This document shows positions 5,175 through 5,411 of a stretch of DNA of 5,411 bases, piece after piece. The stretch covers positions 1 through 5,411 of the forward strand of contig CAAEKP010000159.1 of NCBI GenBank assembly GCA_900756555.1, in the 5' to 3' direction. Below the pieces are notes generated by a model. That model did not search any database. It was given only the letters and a program-made list of their open reading frames with translations, and was not told where the DNA came from. Position 1 is the first letter of the stretch; the number at the start of each line of letters is the position of its first letter. Source of the DNA: Peptococcaceae bacterium (lineage in GTDB: Bacteria; Bacillota; Peptococcia; Peptococcales; Peptococcaceae). The position numbers and the translations under genes are program-made.

Positions 5175-5411
5175 TCAGCTGTTTTTCAAAGCAGCCACCA
5201 TTTCCAGCCAATAACGGTACACATAGGGCTGTGGTGTCAGCTCTGCCACATAACTACAGGCCAGATAATTGCCCTGCCGCACCACCACCGGCCCCCGTTT
5301 TTGCTCCTGACAAAGCACACCTAAATTGGGCGCCAGATTGGTGAAACGCAGCTCTGGCAAAAAACAGGCCGTGAAGCGATAATCGGTAACGGCGGGCATT
5401 TCCAGTGTGGC
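5175..5411 (-). CDS. pdxT: PdxT-like glutaminase subunit of pyridoxal 5'-phosphate synthase, C-terminal part
   Basis: The last 78 residues of a protein whose start lies right of the window; the frame is open through the edge. PdxT hydrolyses glutamine and channels ammonia to PdxS for vitamin B6 synthesis. The ending VVVRQGNYLACSYVAELT followed by YRYWLEMV closely follows the PdxT C-terminus (family pattern VxxRQGxxLxxSFHPELT, then Y/F-F-L-E-M-V). Being directly upstream of serS, as in the Bacillus subtilis pdxS-pdxT-serS order, supports this. Two family signatures are altered: the FIRAP segment reads FLPEL, and the catalytic HPE motif reads VAE, so the triad His is Val while the Glu is kept. 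The nucleophilic Cys region is outside the window. It is therefore either a glutaminase-deficient PdxT or a diverged relative. Residues before the ATG at 5399 (ATLE) are in frame, so that ATG is probably internal. Confidence 0.72.
   Translation of the reverse strand, partial: ATLEMPAVTDYRFTACFLPELRFTNLAPNLGVLCQEQKRGPVVVRQGNYLACSYVAELTPQPYVYRYWLEMVAALKNS

Noticed and set aside
5139..5324. Plus-strand open frame opposite the pdxT-like gene
   Set aside because: Antisense to a frame with clear PdxT similarity; low-complexity His/Pro-rich translation.
1..5411. CRISPR arrays, insertion sequences, tRNA or rRNA genes
   Set aside because: No regularly spaced repeats, transposase fragments, terminal inverted repeats or tRNA-like cloverleaf sequences were seen.

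Overview
The window reads as chromosomal DNA of a low-to-moderate GC member of the Bacillota. Intergenic regions are AT-rich, the clearest promoters match the sigma-A consensus, and five of the six genes have an AAGGAG-type ribosome binding site nine bases before the start (the sixth start is outside the window). The pdxT-serS order is the one known from Bacillus subtilis. An anaerobe, perhaps a gut Negativicutes, would fit the SLC13-type carboxylate transporter, but that placement is a guess.

Left part (1-1763): a YtrA-subfamily GntR repressor gene, cut by the window edge, runs leftward. Rightward from the shared control region run two genes: a 125-residue zinc-ribbon protein with no recognised function, and a 206-residue six-helix membrane protein resembling the small ABC-2 permeases that YtrA-type regulators usually control. 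The control region is unusually legible. It holds back-to-back promoters whose -35 hexamers lie in the arms of a perfect 9-bp inverted repeat. A 28-bp box, CTGTA-N16-ACAGATA, occurs at both divergent promoters and a third time over the separate promoter of the membrane-protein gene. Each copy is oriented with the gene it precedes. This points to a small autoregulated three-gene regulon and is the most novel element here. No ABC ATPase is visible; one may lie left of the window.

Middle (1764-3812): back-to-back terminators separate the regulon from a leftward 514-residue DASS/SLC13-family anion permease, probably for a di- or tricarboxylate. It is preceded by 426 bp without a convincing gene, holding short repeats, a weak promoter candidate, an orphan rightward terminator-like hairpin and the serS terminator.

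Right part (3813-5411): leftward serS (seryl-tRNA synthetase, true start at 5081, with its own promoter) preceded by the C-terminal 78 residues of a PdxT-like glutaminase subunit of pyridoxal-phosphate synthase. That PdxT has lost the otherwise conserved His-Pro of the catalytic HPE motif.
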